Translations under genes and position numbers: made by a program
NCBI RefSeq assembly: GCF_013030945.1
Contig: NZ_JABBXF010000108.1
Location: 1-32,482 of the forward strand
Direction of reading: 5' to 3'
DNA length: 32,482 nucleotides
Source of the DNA: Streptomyces morookaense
GTDB lineage: Bacteria; Actinomycetota; Actinomycetes; Streptomycetales; Streptomycetaceae
The notes under the pieces: generated by a model
Told to the model about the DNA's origin: nothing
Database searches by the model: none
The model's input: only the letters and a program-made list of their open reading frames with translations
Shown here: positions 22,582-30,101 of the stretch, piece by piece
Layout: each line of letters opens with the position of its first letter
Numbering within the stretch: the stretch's first letter is position 1

Positions 22582-22853
22582 GCCGCGGCCTCCCTCGTCG
22601 TCGGGTCGACGGCGATGACCGTGATGCCAGCCTCGCCGAGCAGTTCGCGCAACGCGCCGACCGGCAGCGCCACCCACGGCTGGTCCGGACCGAGGCAGGA
22701 CACGAGCCGCTCCGCGGACGTGAACACGAGCCCGCAGATGTACCCCTGCGCGGTCCGGCGCGTCTCGAAGAGAACCTGCGCCCCGGGGCCCTCCGGACCG
22801 GGCCGGGCGGGTGCCAGGACGACACGGTTGTCGTCAAGGGGCTCTGCGCTCAT
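22578..22853 (-). CDS. Small SAV_915/SseB-like protein, first gene of the ESX-type operon
   Basis: A 91-residue acidic cytoplasmic protein with no signal or membrane segment. Features include QVLFETRRTAQGYICGLVFTS, then CLGPDQPWVALPVGALRELL. This pattern resembles the streptomycete SAV_915-type small proteins and the SseB N-terminal fold. ATG 22,853 has AGGAG upstream. It is translationally coupled by a 4-nt overlap to the EspC-like gene. In this position a chaperone or expression-coupling role for the secreted pair is conceivable (compare EspG or EsaE-type adaptors), but there is no direct evidence for it. Confidence 0.65.
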   Translation of the reverse strand: MSAEPLDDNRVVLAPARPGPEGPGAQVLFETRRTAQGYICGLVFTSAERLVSCLGPDQPWVALPVGALRELLGEAGITVIAVDPTTREAAA

Positions 22854-22902
22854 ACAGGGCAGCTCCTGGGATGGGGTGGGTGGGGTGTGCCCGGGGCGAT
22901 CA

Positions 22903-23319
22903 CCGTACTCAGCCCATCGGCAGGTTCGCCAGGATGCCGATCACCAGCGCCCCCGCCGCGAACGCCCCTGCCGCCGCCACCCCGCGCGTCACCCCGTACC
23001 GGGGCCGGGACGGCAGGGCCCAGGTCAGGACGAGCAGGGCGGCCGCGACGAACCAGACGACCGGTGCCACCGCCAGGGACGTCATGAGTGCCGCGGAGCA
23101 GTGGTCCGGGCCGCAGCTGTCCGTCGCCATCGGGGACAGGCCGATGAACATCAAGTCCAGTGCGAGCAGCGGCAGTACCAGCAGTGCGGTCACGCCGCGC
23201 ACGCACCATGCCTTGTCGTCCCGCGGCTGGTGCCAGGTGTTCGTCCAGGTGGTCCTCATGGGCACCAGCAAAGCAACCACCGCCCGCCCGCGCCTGCGCT
23301 CCCGTACTCAGCTCATCGG
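22903..23319 (+). repeat. 18-bp imperfect direct repeat flanking a membrane-protein gene
   Basis: CCGTACTCAGCCCATCGG (22,903-22,920) and CCGTACTCAGCTCATCGG (23,302-23,319) differ at one base. The first copy covers the 3' end and stop codon of the membrane-protein gene and the second lies just upstream of that gene. The pair may be a scar of a partial tandem duplication or of a past insertion. Confidence 0.45.
22909..23259 (-). CDS. Small three-TM membrane protein, unknown
   Basis: A 116-residue protein with hydrophobic segments at about 22-42, 57-82 and 92-113. A short extracytoplasmic loop between TM1 and TM2 contains two cysteines (Cys49, Cys54: DSCGPDHC), which could form a disulphide. 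ATG 23,259 gives a charged N-terminus; a GTG at 23,280 would add seven residues. Neither has a strong ribosome-binding site. It lies 55 nt upstream of the ESX-type operon on the same strand and 71 nt after the Mo-enzyme gene, so it could be the tail of one operon or the lead of the other. No family is recognised. Confidence 0.65.
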   Translation of the reverse strand: MRTTWTNTWHQPRDDKAWCVRGVTALLVLPLLALDLMFIGLSPMATDSCGPDHCSAALMTSLAVAPVVWFVAAALLVLTWALPSRPRYGVTRGVAAAGAFAAGALVIGILANLPMG

Positions 23320-23330
23320 CGCGCAGATAC

Positions 23331-25670
23331 TCAGACGACCGCCGCCGTCTGCGGACGGATCGGCAGCCGGTTCACCGGCCGGCCCGTCGCCGCCCGTACC
23401 GCCGAGGCGATGGCCGCCGGGGACGTCACCACCGGCACCGCGCTGATCGCCTTCGCGCCGAACGGGGCGACCACGTCCCGTTCCTCCACCAGCTTCACGA
23501 TGCGGATGTCCGGCGCGTCCAGCGCCGTCGGCAGGGCGTACCCCGTCAGGTCCGGCCGGCGCACCTGGCCGCCCGGTGTGCGCAGGTTCTCCGTGAGCGC
23601 CGCGCCCACGCCCTGGGTGATGCCCGCCTCGATACGGGCCCTGGCCTGGGCCGGGTTGAGGACGCGGCCGACGTCCTGGGCGACCGCCATCTCGACGACG
23701 CGCACCGAGCCGAGTTCGACGTCCACGTCGACGACGGCGCGCACCGCGCAGAACGCCATGCCGACGAACGCGTCGCCCTGGCCCGTGTCGTCGAGCGGCT
23801 CCGTGGGGTGGGGGCGGCACTGGGCCGTCGCCCAGAGTTCCTTGCCGTCCAGCGCTTCGGCGACCGTCGTGCTCAGCACCCCGTCGTACGACGTGATCTT
23901 GCCGTCCGTGATCTGCAGCAGCTCCGTCGACATGCCGAACTGGGCGGCCAGCGGCTGCAGAAGCTGCGTCCGCACCATGCGTGCCGCGCGCTCCACCGCG
24001 CCGCCCGACACCCAGGTGTGGCGGCCGTGGCAGGCCGGGCCCGAGGGCGGCTGGTCGGTGTCGACCGGGGCGACGTAGACCTCCTCCAGGCCGAGGATCT
24101 CCTGGACGATCTGGCGCGCCAGGGTCGTGAAGCCCTGGCCCGTCTCCACCGCCGCGCAGATCACCGTGGCCACCGAGCCGCTGACCTTGACCGTCGCCGT
24201 CGAGACCTCGTCCGCGCCCTCGGCGCCCAGCATATGGACCATGCCCAGCCCGTAGCCCACGCCCCGGCGCACCGCGCCCGGGTCGCCCGCGCCGTCCGGG
24301 CCGCCGGGGAGGAGCCAGCCCTCCTCCGGGTCGTCCTTCGGCAGGGCGGGGAGCGGGAAGTCCCGTACGGCGCGCAGCAGTTCGGCGACCGGGGCCGGAC
24401 AGGTCACCGTCTGGCCCGTCGGCAGCAGGTCGCCCGTCGCCATGACGTTGCGCATCCGCAGCTCCGCCGGGTCGATGCCCAGCTTCGCCGCCAGCTTGTC
24501 CATCTGGCCCTCGTACGCCGCGCACACCTGCATCGCGCCCTCGCCGCGCACATGGCCGGAGGGCGGGTTGTTGGTGCGTACCGCCCAGCCCTCGACGAAG
24601 GCGTGCGGGACGACGTACGGGCCGCAGGCGAACGCGACGGCGGCGGCCAGTGCGTCGGACGACGAGTCCGCGTACGCGCCCGCGTCCATCAGGATCTGGG
24701 CCTCGACCTTGACCAACTTGCCTTCCGCGTCCGCGTGGTGGCGGTAGCGCAGCAGCGTCGGGTGGCGGTGCGGGTGGCTGAGGAAGGACTCCTCGCGGGT
24801 GGCCGCCAGCTTCACCGGGTGACCGGTGCGCAGGGCGAGCAGGCCGAGCGAGAGCTGGATGCCCGCGTCCTCGCGGTCGCCCATCGAGCCGGGGACGCCC
24901 GTGACGACGACCTTCACGCGCTCCGGCTCCAGGCCGAAGCAGGCGGCGGCCTGGTCGCGGTCGGCGTGCGGGTCGGTGGAGGCGGTGTAGATCTCCACGC
25001 CGCCGTCGGGGCGCGGCACGGCCAGGCCGGCCTCGGCGCCGATGGGGGCCGGGTCCTGGCGGCCGATGCGGTACAGGCCCTCGACGACGACCTCTCCCGT
25101 CGCCTCCGGGTCGCCGAAGCGCAGCGGGATGTGGCGGATCAAGTTGCCGTCGGGGTGCAGCGGTTCGGCGGCGAATGCCTGCTCCGGGTCGGTGACCGGC
25201 TCCAGCACCTCGTACTCGACGGCGATGGCCGCCGCCGCGAGGCGGGCCGTGTCGGGGTGGTCGGCGGCCACGGCGGCGATCGGCTCGCCGTGGTGGCGGA
25301 TGATCTCGGAGGCGAAGACCGGGCGGTCGGCGATCCCGCGGCCGTGCGCCGCGGAACCCGGCACGTCCTCGTGCGTGACGACGGCCCGGACGCCCGGCAT
25401 CGCCGCGGCGGCCGAGGTGTCGATCTTGACGATGCGGGCGTGCGGGTGCGGGGAGCGCAGCACGGCCGCCCACAGCAGGCCCTCGGCCCACAGGTCGGCC
25501 GCGTACGGGAAGGTGCCCTGCGCCTTGGGGTACGAGTCGGTCGACGGGAGCGAGATGCCGAGGCCGTGGGTGCGGGGCTCGGTCAGGACGGGCGGCGGGA
25601 CGGTCACCGCAGTGGCGGCGCCGAGGCCCTCGCCGATGCCCATGCCGGTCGCACCGCCCATTCCGCTCAT
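23331..25670 (-). CDS. Xanthine dehydrogenase/CO dehydrogenase-family molybdopterin subunit, active site degenerate
   Basis: A 779-residue large subunit of the XDH/CoxL family (Ald_Xan_dh_C about 45-160, MoCoBD about 170-760). Retained motifs are RGEGAMQ near 375-381 and ETGQGFTT (509-516). Two key motifs deviate. The G-G-x-F-G loop reads PGSMGDRED (260-268), with Met for Phe. The C-terminal GVGEPP motif, which carries the catalytic glutamate, reads AISAVP (741-746), with Ala744 in place of Glu. Canonical hydroxylation chemistry is therefore doubtful, although assembly with the Fe-S and FAD subunits looks intact. ATG 25,670 overlaps the Fe-S gene stop by 4 nt. The extra upstream frame lies inside the Fe-S gene. 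Substrate unknown. Confidence 0.85.
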   Translation of the reverse strand: MSGMGGATGMGIGEGLGAATAVTVPPPVLTEPRTHGLGISLPSTDSYPKAQGTFPYAADLWAEGLLWAAVLRSPHPHARIVKIDTSAAAAMPGVRAVVTHEDVPGSAAHGRGIADRPVFASEIIRHHGEPIAAVAADHPDTARLAAAAIAVEYEVLEPVTDPEQAFAAEPLHPDGNLIRHIPLRFGDPEATGEVVVEGLYRIGRQDPAPIGAEAGLAVPRPDGGVEIYTASTDPHADRDQAAACFGLEPERVKVVVTGVPGSMGDREDAGIQLSLGLLALRTGHPVKLAATREESFLSHPHRHPTLLRYRHHADAEGKLVKVEAQILMDAGAYADSSSDALAAAVAFACGPYVVPHAFVEGWAVRTNNPPSGHVRGEGAMQVCAAYEGQMDKLAAKLGIDPAELRMRNVMATGDLLPTGQTVTCPAPVAELLRAVRDFPLPALPKDDPEEGWLLPGGPDGAGDPGAVRRGVGYGLGMVHMLGAEGADEVSTATVKVSGSVATVICAAVETGQGFTTLARQIVQEILGLEEVYVAPVDTDQPPSGPACHGRHTWVSGGAVERAARMVRTQLLQPLAAQFGMSTELLQITDGKITSYDGVLSTTVAEALDGKELWATAQCRPHPTEPLDDTGQGDAFVGMAFCAVRAVVDVDVELGSVRVVEMAVAQDVGRVLNPAQARARIEAGITQGVGAALTENLRTPGGQVRRPDLTGYALPTALDAPDIRIVKLVEERDVVAPFGAKAISAVPVVTSPAAIASAVRAATGRPVNRLPIRPQTAAVV

Positions 25671-26935
25671 GCCGTTGCCCTTCCGCTGCCGCCGTTGTGG
25701 AGGCCCGCCTGGTGCGGGATGCGTGCCGTCTCGGTCTCCGGTTGCTGCGCCTCGTCGTGCGCGGCGGCCGTCTCGGCGCGCTCGTCGGCCACTTGGCGCA
25801 CCGCTTCCAGGACGCCCCGGTAACCGGAGCAGCGGCACAGGTTGCCGCAGATCGCCTGCCGGGTCTCCAGCTCGGTCGGGGCGTGGTTGCCCTCGAGCAG
25901 GTCGTGCACGGTCATGGCCAGTCCGGGCACGCAGAACCCGCACTGCACGGCGCCGCATTCGACCAGGGCCCGCTGGACGTCGGACGGCTGTCCGTCGACG
26001 GTCAGGCCCTCGACGGTGCGGACGTCCGAACCGGCGGTCGTCGCGGCCGGGACCAGGCAGGAGACGACGAGCCGGCCGTCGACCTGGACCGAGCATGCGC
26101 CGCACTCGCCCTGCGAGCAGCCGTCCTTGGCGCCCGCGAGGCCGAGCCGCTCGCGCAGGACGTAGAGCAGGGACTCCCCGATCCAGGAGTCGGTCACGGG
26201 GCGGTCGATGCCGTTGACGTTCAGGACGTAGGAGACGCGGGGGTGTTCGTCGTGCGGCTCGGCTTCCGGTTCTGCTTCCGGTTCCGGTTCCGCTACTGCT
26301 TCCGTTTCCCCGGAGGCACCGGGAGCGGGCCCCTGGGCCGCTTCGGGGGCGGGGGCAGGGGCGGGCTCCGGTGCGGGTTCGGGGGCTCCGGCCTCGTCCT
26401 CGGTCCGCTGCTCGTCCGCCGGCTCCACCGGCACGGCGGCCGGCTCGGGCGCAGGCTCGGGCTCCGGGGCCGGCGCGGCCGTCCACGTCTCGGCCCGGTG
26501 ATCACCTGTACCGGTGATGTCCCCCGGCGCGGCGGCGCGGTCGCGCACGGGGTACTCGCCGGACTCCTCCACCGAGTCGTCCCCGGCGGCGGGGACGGAC
26601 CACTGGCCCGTGTCGCCCTCCGTGGTGAACGACATGGTCCACTCCTGCGTGGCCTGCGGGTCCGCGGGGTTGCCGGTGCCGTTGGCCCGGACGTCCCACT
26701 CGCCCGTGGCCGCGGGGGCGGCGTACGGGTCGGGCCACGTCACCGTCGGTGCGGGTGCGGGCGCGGGTGCAGGGGTGCCCGGGGCCGCGAGCGGGCCCCA
26801 GCCGCCGGACGTGCCCGGCTGTGCGAGGAGTTCGGGCGGCAGCTGGACGAACGTCGTGCCGTCCGCCTCCAGCCCCGCGCCCTGAGGGATCGGCTGCCAG
26901 CCGCCCTCGGTGTGTCGCTGCTGTTCGTCACTCAC
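25667..26935 (-). CDS. 2Fe-2S subunit of the molybdenum hydroxylase with long disordered N-terminal extension
   Basis: A 422-residue protein in which only residues about 233-388 are the usual CoxS/XdhC-type iron-sulphur subunit. The plant-type [2Fe-2S] site uses Cys273, Cys278, Cys281 and Cys293. The second cluster uses Cys332 and Cys335 (QCGFC) with Cys367 and Cys369 (CRC). The first 230 residues are a Pro/Ala/Glu/Gly low-complexity region with scattered Trp and no cysteines, including PEPEPAPEP-type repeats. Typical homologues are near 160 residues. A polar 34-residue tail follows the domain. GTG 26,935 overlaps the FAD gene stop by 4 nt. The subunit passes electrons from the Mo centre to FAD; the extension is an oddity of unknown role. 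Confidence 0.88.
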   Translation of the reverse strand: MSDEQQRHTEGGWQPIPQGAGLEADGTTFVQLPPELLAQPGTSGGWGPLAAPGTPAPAPAPAPTVTWPDPYAAPAATGEWDVRANGTGNPADPQATQEWTMSFTTEGDTGQWSVPAAGDDSVEESGEYPVRDRAAAPGDITGTGDHRAETWTAAPAPEPEPAPEPAAVPVEPADEQRTEDEAGAPEPAPEPAPAPAPEAAQGPAPGASGETEAVAEPEPEAEPEAEPHDEHPRVSYVLNVNGIDRPVTDSWIGESLLYVLRERLGLAGAKDGCSQGECGACSVQVDGRLVVSCLVPAATTAGSDVRTVEGLTVDGQPSDVQRALVECGAVQCGFCVPGLAMTVHDLLEGNHAPTELETRQAICGNLCRCSGYRGVLEAVRQVADERAETAAAHDEAQQPETETARIPHQAGLHNGGSGRATA

Positions 26936-27840
26936 GCGAGTGCCCTCCCCAGTGCTCGGCGGGCCAGAGTCGCCACCGTACGACGGAGATGCAGCACCGC
27001 CGGCGGCAGGGTACCCGGCCCGTCGCCGGTCGGGGCGGCGGAATGCCCGGGTACGGGGTCGGGGATGCAGGCGGCGGCCACATACTCGCCGAAGGCGGCG
27101 AGCGCCTCGGGTGCGAGGGTGCGGTCGCCGTCCCAGTCGATGAGCGAGGACACCCAGTGCTCGGTGTCGAACGGCCGCAGCGGCATGGGCGCGACGGCGC
27201 CCACCGCGCAGCGCACGCTGCGCCGGGCCGGGTCGAGGACGACCGCGACGGAGGCGGTGGCGCGGCCCGGGCCGGTGCGGCCGGTGGCCTTGAGGAAGAC
27301 CTGGGGGGCGTGCAGCAGCGGTACGCGGACGTAGCCGATGAGTTCACCCGGCCGCAGCATGTCGAGGCCGGCGAGCATCCGGCCGACCGGCACCTCGCGG
27401 CGTCCGCCGCCGGGGCCCGCGATGACGAGCGAGGCCTCCAGGGCGGCGAGCACGGGCAGGGCGTCGCCGGTCGGCGCGGCGGAGGCGATGTTGCCGCCGA
27501 GGGTGCCGGCGTTGCGGATCTGCGGCGGGCCCGCGGTGCGGGCGGCGGCGGCGAGGGCGGGGATGAGGGCCGCGAAGTCGGGTCGGCCCATGCGGGCGTG
27601 GGTGAGACCGGCACCGAGCAGGGCCGCGCCGTCCTGGTACTGCCAGCCGCGGATCTCGCTGATCCGGCCGAGGCCGACGAGTCCGGCGGGGCGCAGCAGT
27701 CCCGAGTTGACGGCGGCCATCAGATCGGTGCCGCCCGCGACGGGCACGGCTGTGGGCATGGCGGCGAGCGCCGCCACTGCCTCGTCGAGCGTGCCCGGCA
27801 ACGTCACGGTGTGCGCCGCCTGCGGTGCGTGCGTGGTCAA
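26932..27840 (-). CDS. FAD-binding subunit of the molybdenum hydroxylase (CoxM/XdhB-like)
   Basis: A 302-residue FAD-binding dehydrogenase subunit, first gene of a medium - small - large (coxMSL-like) operon. FAD motifs are AGGTDL (35-40) in the first PCMH half and IRNAGTLGGNIASAAPTGD (108-126) in the second; a CO_deh_flav_C region covers about 175-300. The preferred start is TTG 27,840, preceded by a purine-rich AGGTGGG, giving a Thr-Thr-His-Ala N-terminus just before the first beta strand (TVTLPGTLDEAV). No ATG or GTG gives a better fit. FAD reoxidation would use NAD+, quinone or O2. The electron acceptor cannot be told from sequence. Confidence 0.87.
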   Translation of the reverse strand: MTTHAPQAAHTVTLPGTLDEAVAALAAMPTAVPVAGGTDLMAAVNSGLLRPAGLVGLGRISEIRGWQYQDGAALLGAGLTHARMGRPDFAALIPALAAAARTAGPPQIRNAGTLGGNIASAAPTGDALPVLAALEASLVIAGPGGGRREVPVGRMLAGLDMLRPGELIGYVRVPLLHAPQVFLKATGRTGPGRATASVAVVLDPARRSVRCAVGAVAPMPLRPFDTEHWVSSLIDWDGDRTLAPEALAAFGEYVAAACIPDPVPGHSAAPTGDGPGTLPPAVLHLRRTVATLARRALGRALA

Positions 27841-28114
27841 CCCACCTGCCCCTTCCCCGGAGGTCCCGACTGTGCCGCCAGGTCTCGCCGTACGGTACGT
27901 GCTGCCGGCCCGGACGTGGCAACTCTGGCACATCTTCGGAGGTCGCCGTCGCGAGGGTCCGCGAACCGCCGGGCCGGCCCCGGGCGGAGGCCGGCTCCTC
28001 TGCGCACTGTGGGCGTATTGCCATGTTTCGGGGATCCTTGTACGACTTACGGCGGTGTGTGAAGGACCACGGTGCCAGGGGCGCGTCGCACGGACCGTCA
28101 CCTTCCGCCGTGGC
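27841..28114 (-). other. Intergenic region upstream of the molybdenum-hydroxylase operon
   Basis: A 274-bp gap between the hexosaminidase stop and the FAD-subunit start. It should carry the operon promoter. A locally AT-richer part lies near 28,010-28,050, but no confident -35/-10 pair or operator was identified. No gene is supported. Confidence 0.35.
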
Positions 28115-29719
28115 TCACACGATCGGGGGCGGGCCCTCGATCGGGCGTCCGAGCACACCCGGACGGCGCTGCCACGGCCGCGGGCCGCCGGGCGGCCGGT
28201 AGTCCACGCCGAGCGCACCGAGCCGGGCGTAGTGCGCGGTCATCCGGCGTTCGAACCCGGCCCAGTCGCGCTCCGCGGGCGCGGGCAGCGCGGACCACAC
28301 GGTCTCGGCGAAGGCGGCGAGCCGGGGGAACGCCTGGTAGTCCACGCGCTGCTGGGTCTCCGTCACCTCCGTCCACAGGTTGGCCTGGGCGCCGAGGACA
28401 TGTGCGGCGGCGGGAGTTCCGGCGAGCTGCGGGGGGACGGGCTCGAAGCGGTAGACGTCCTCCAGGGTGCGGACGTAGCCGATGGGGACGGGCTCGCCGG
28501 GGCCGTCCGCCTGCCGGTGGTCGAGGTAGACCTGCTGCTCGGGGCACATGATGACGTCATGTCCGGCTGCCGCGGCGGCGATTCCGCCGGCGTATCCGCG
28601 CCAGGAGGAGACGGTCGCCCCCTCGGCCAGGCCGCCTTCCAGGATCTCGTCCCAGCCGACGAGCCGCCGCCCGCGCGCGGCGAGCCAGCGGTCGAAGTGC
28701 CGGATGAACCAGCTCTGCAACTCGTCCTCACCGGCCAGGCCCTCCGCGGCGATCCGGGCCTGGGCGGCCGGAGATGCCTTCCACTGGTCCTTCGGGCACT
28801 CGTCGCCGCCGATGTGGACGAAGGGGGAGGGGAAGAGGGCGAGGACCTCGGTGAGGACGTTCTCGTAGAAGGCGAGGACGGTGTCGGTGGGGGCGAGGAC
28901 GTTCGGGTTGATGCCCCAGGTGTCCCAGACCGTCAGGGACGCGGTGTCGACGACGTCGGCGTTGCCGAGTTCCGGGTACGCGGCGATGGCGGCCTGCGAG
29001 TGGCCGGGGAGGTCGATCTCGGGGACGACGGTGATGTGCCGCTCTGCCGCGTACGCGACGATCTCGCGGATGTCGTCATGCGTGTAGTACCCGCCGTGCG
29101 GGCGCTCGTCCCACAGCGGCGACGCGCGGTGCCCGAGCTTGCTGCGCGCCCGCCAGGCGCCGACCTCGGTCAGCTTCGGGTAGCGCTCGATCTCGATCCG
29201 CCAGCCCTGATCGTCCGTCAGGTGCAGATGCAGGACGTTGAGCTTGTGGGCGGCGAGCAGGTCGAGGTAACGGAGGACGCCGTCCTTGGGCATGAAGTGC
29301 CGGGCGACGTCGAGGAGCAGGCCGCGCCAGGCGAAGCGCGGGGCGTCCTCGACGACGGTGAGCGGCACCGTCCACTGCCGGTCCGGGCGCAGCGGGGCGC
29401 GGCGGAAGGCGTCGGGGCCGAGGAGCTGGCGAAAGGTCTGGGCGGCCCAGAAGACACCGGCGGGGCTGCCGCCGGCCATGTCGACTGTGTCGTCGTCGAT
29501 GACGAGGCGGTATGCCTCGGGGGCGAGGGAGGGGTCGACCCGGAGGACGATGCCGTTGCCCTTGCCGGGGGCCAGGGGGAGACCGGTGGCTGCGCCGACG
29601 GTGGTGCGCAGCCAGCGGGCGACGTCCTCGGTGCCGGGGTGGGCGTCGATGCGGGTGTCGGCACCGAGGGCGCGATGGCCGGTGGAGCGGACGTGGTGCG
29701 GGGCCGGGATGAGGTCCAT
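28115..29719 (-). CDS. GH20 beta-N-acetylhexosaminidase, no signal peptide
   Basis: A 534-residue glycoside hydrolase family 20 enzyme that releases terminal N-acetylglucosamine or N-acetylgalactosamine. The N-terminal GH20b domain covers about 3-125. The TIM-barrel catalytic domain starts at about 130 (FAWRGLLLDVARHFMP). The catalytic pair is Asp306-Glu307 in HIGGDECPKDQW, and the substrate-binding motif HLHLTDDQGWRIEI (164-177) is intact. There is no signal peptide, so it acts in the cytoplasm, probably on imported chitobiose or muropeptide-derived sugars. The start at ATG 29,719 gives the family N-terminus (LIPAPHHV). It is a stand-alone gene: a hairpin separates it from DUF3039 upstream, and the Mo-operon lies downstream after 274 bp. 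Confidence 0.93.
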   Translation of the reverse strand: MDLIPAPHHVRSTGHRALGADTRIDAHPGTEDVARWLRTTVGAATGLPLAPGKGNGIVLRVDPSLAPEAYRLVIDDDTVDMAGGSPAGVFWAAQTFRQLLGPDAFRRAPLRPDRQWTVPLTVVEDAPRFAWRGLLLDVARHFMPKDGVLRYLDLLAAHKLNVLHLHLTDDQGWRIEIERYPKLTEVGAWRARSKLGHRASPLWDERPHGGYYTHDDIREIVAYAAERHITVVPEIDLPGHSQAAIAAYPELGNADVVDTASLTVWDTWGINPNVLAPTDTVLAFYENVLTEVLALFPSPFVHIGGDECPKDQWKASPAAQARIAAEGLAGEDELQSWFIRHFDRWLAARGRRLVGWDEILEGGLAEGATVSSWRGYAGGIAAAAAGHDVIMCPEQQVYLDHRQADGPGEPVPIGYVRTLEDVYRFEPVPPQLAGTPAAAHVLGAQANLWTEVTETQQRVDYQAFPRLAAFAETVWSALPAPAERDWAGFERRMTAHYARLGALGVDYRPPGGPRPWQRRPGVLGRPIEGPPPIV

Positions 29720-29751
29720 GGGGGGATCCTGCCCCGGCCCCGGAAGCGGGG

Positions 29752-29769
29752 CGGGCTGATTTCAGCCCG
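29752..29769 (-). terminator. Terminator after the DUF3039 gene
   Basis: CGGGCTGA (29,752-29,759), a TT loop and TCAGCCCG (29,762-29,769) form an 8-bp hairpin 9 nt beyond the DUF3039 stop, before the hexosaminidase gene. Confidence 0.6.
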
Positions 29770-29777
29770 TCCGGCGC

Positions 29778-30071
29778 CTACTTCTTGTCCCCGCCCTTGC
29801 CCTTGTCCTTGTCGCCGCCCGCAGGACCCAGGCCCTCGAAGATCTCCTTGCACATCGGGCACACCGGGTACTTCTTCGGGTCGCGCCCGGGCACCCAGAC
29901 CTTGCCGCAGAGGGCCACGACCGGGGAGCCGGAGAGCGCGCTCTCCATGATCTTGTCCTTCTGGACGTAATGGGCGTAGCGCTCGTGGTCGCCGTCGCCG
30001 TGCGACACCTGCGGCGTCGGCTCTACGAGGGTGCCGGTACCTGCCCCGCGCTCGGGCTCGAGAGTGCTCAT
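29778..30071 (-). CDS. DUF3039 family protein
   Basis: A 97-residue actinobacterial DUF3039 protein. The core runs about 28-80 (HERYAHYVQKDKIMESALSG segment, then VVALCGKVWVPGRDP and YPVCPMCKEIFEGL). The cysteines CGK...CPMC suggest a zinc-ribbon-like fold, perhaps with a His from HERYAHY. The C-terminus is a short Lys/Gly/Asp-rich tail (GGDKDKGKGGDKK). ATG 30,071 is chosen; a TTG three codons upstream is less likely. The gene starts 30 nt after the yqgE stop on the same strand, so the two may be co-transcribed. Members are conserved throughout actinobacteria without a known function. Confidence 0.88.
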   Translation of the reverse strand: MSTLEPERGAGTGTLVEPTPQVSHGDGDHERYAHYVQKDKIMESALSGSPVVALCGKVWVPGRDPKKYPVCPMCKEIFEGLGPAGGDKDKGKGGDKK

Positions 30072-30101
30072 GGTCCCCAAGGGTACTGGGGCCGGGCGCC
30101 G

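Noticed and set aside
23160..25823. 887-codon plus-strand open frame opposite the molybdenum hydroxylase
   Set aside because: It is antisense to a clear XDH-family subunit and has no domain signature.
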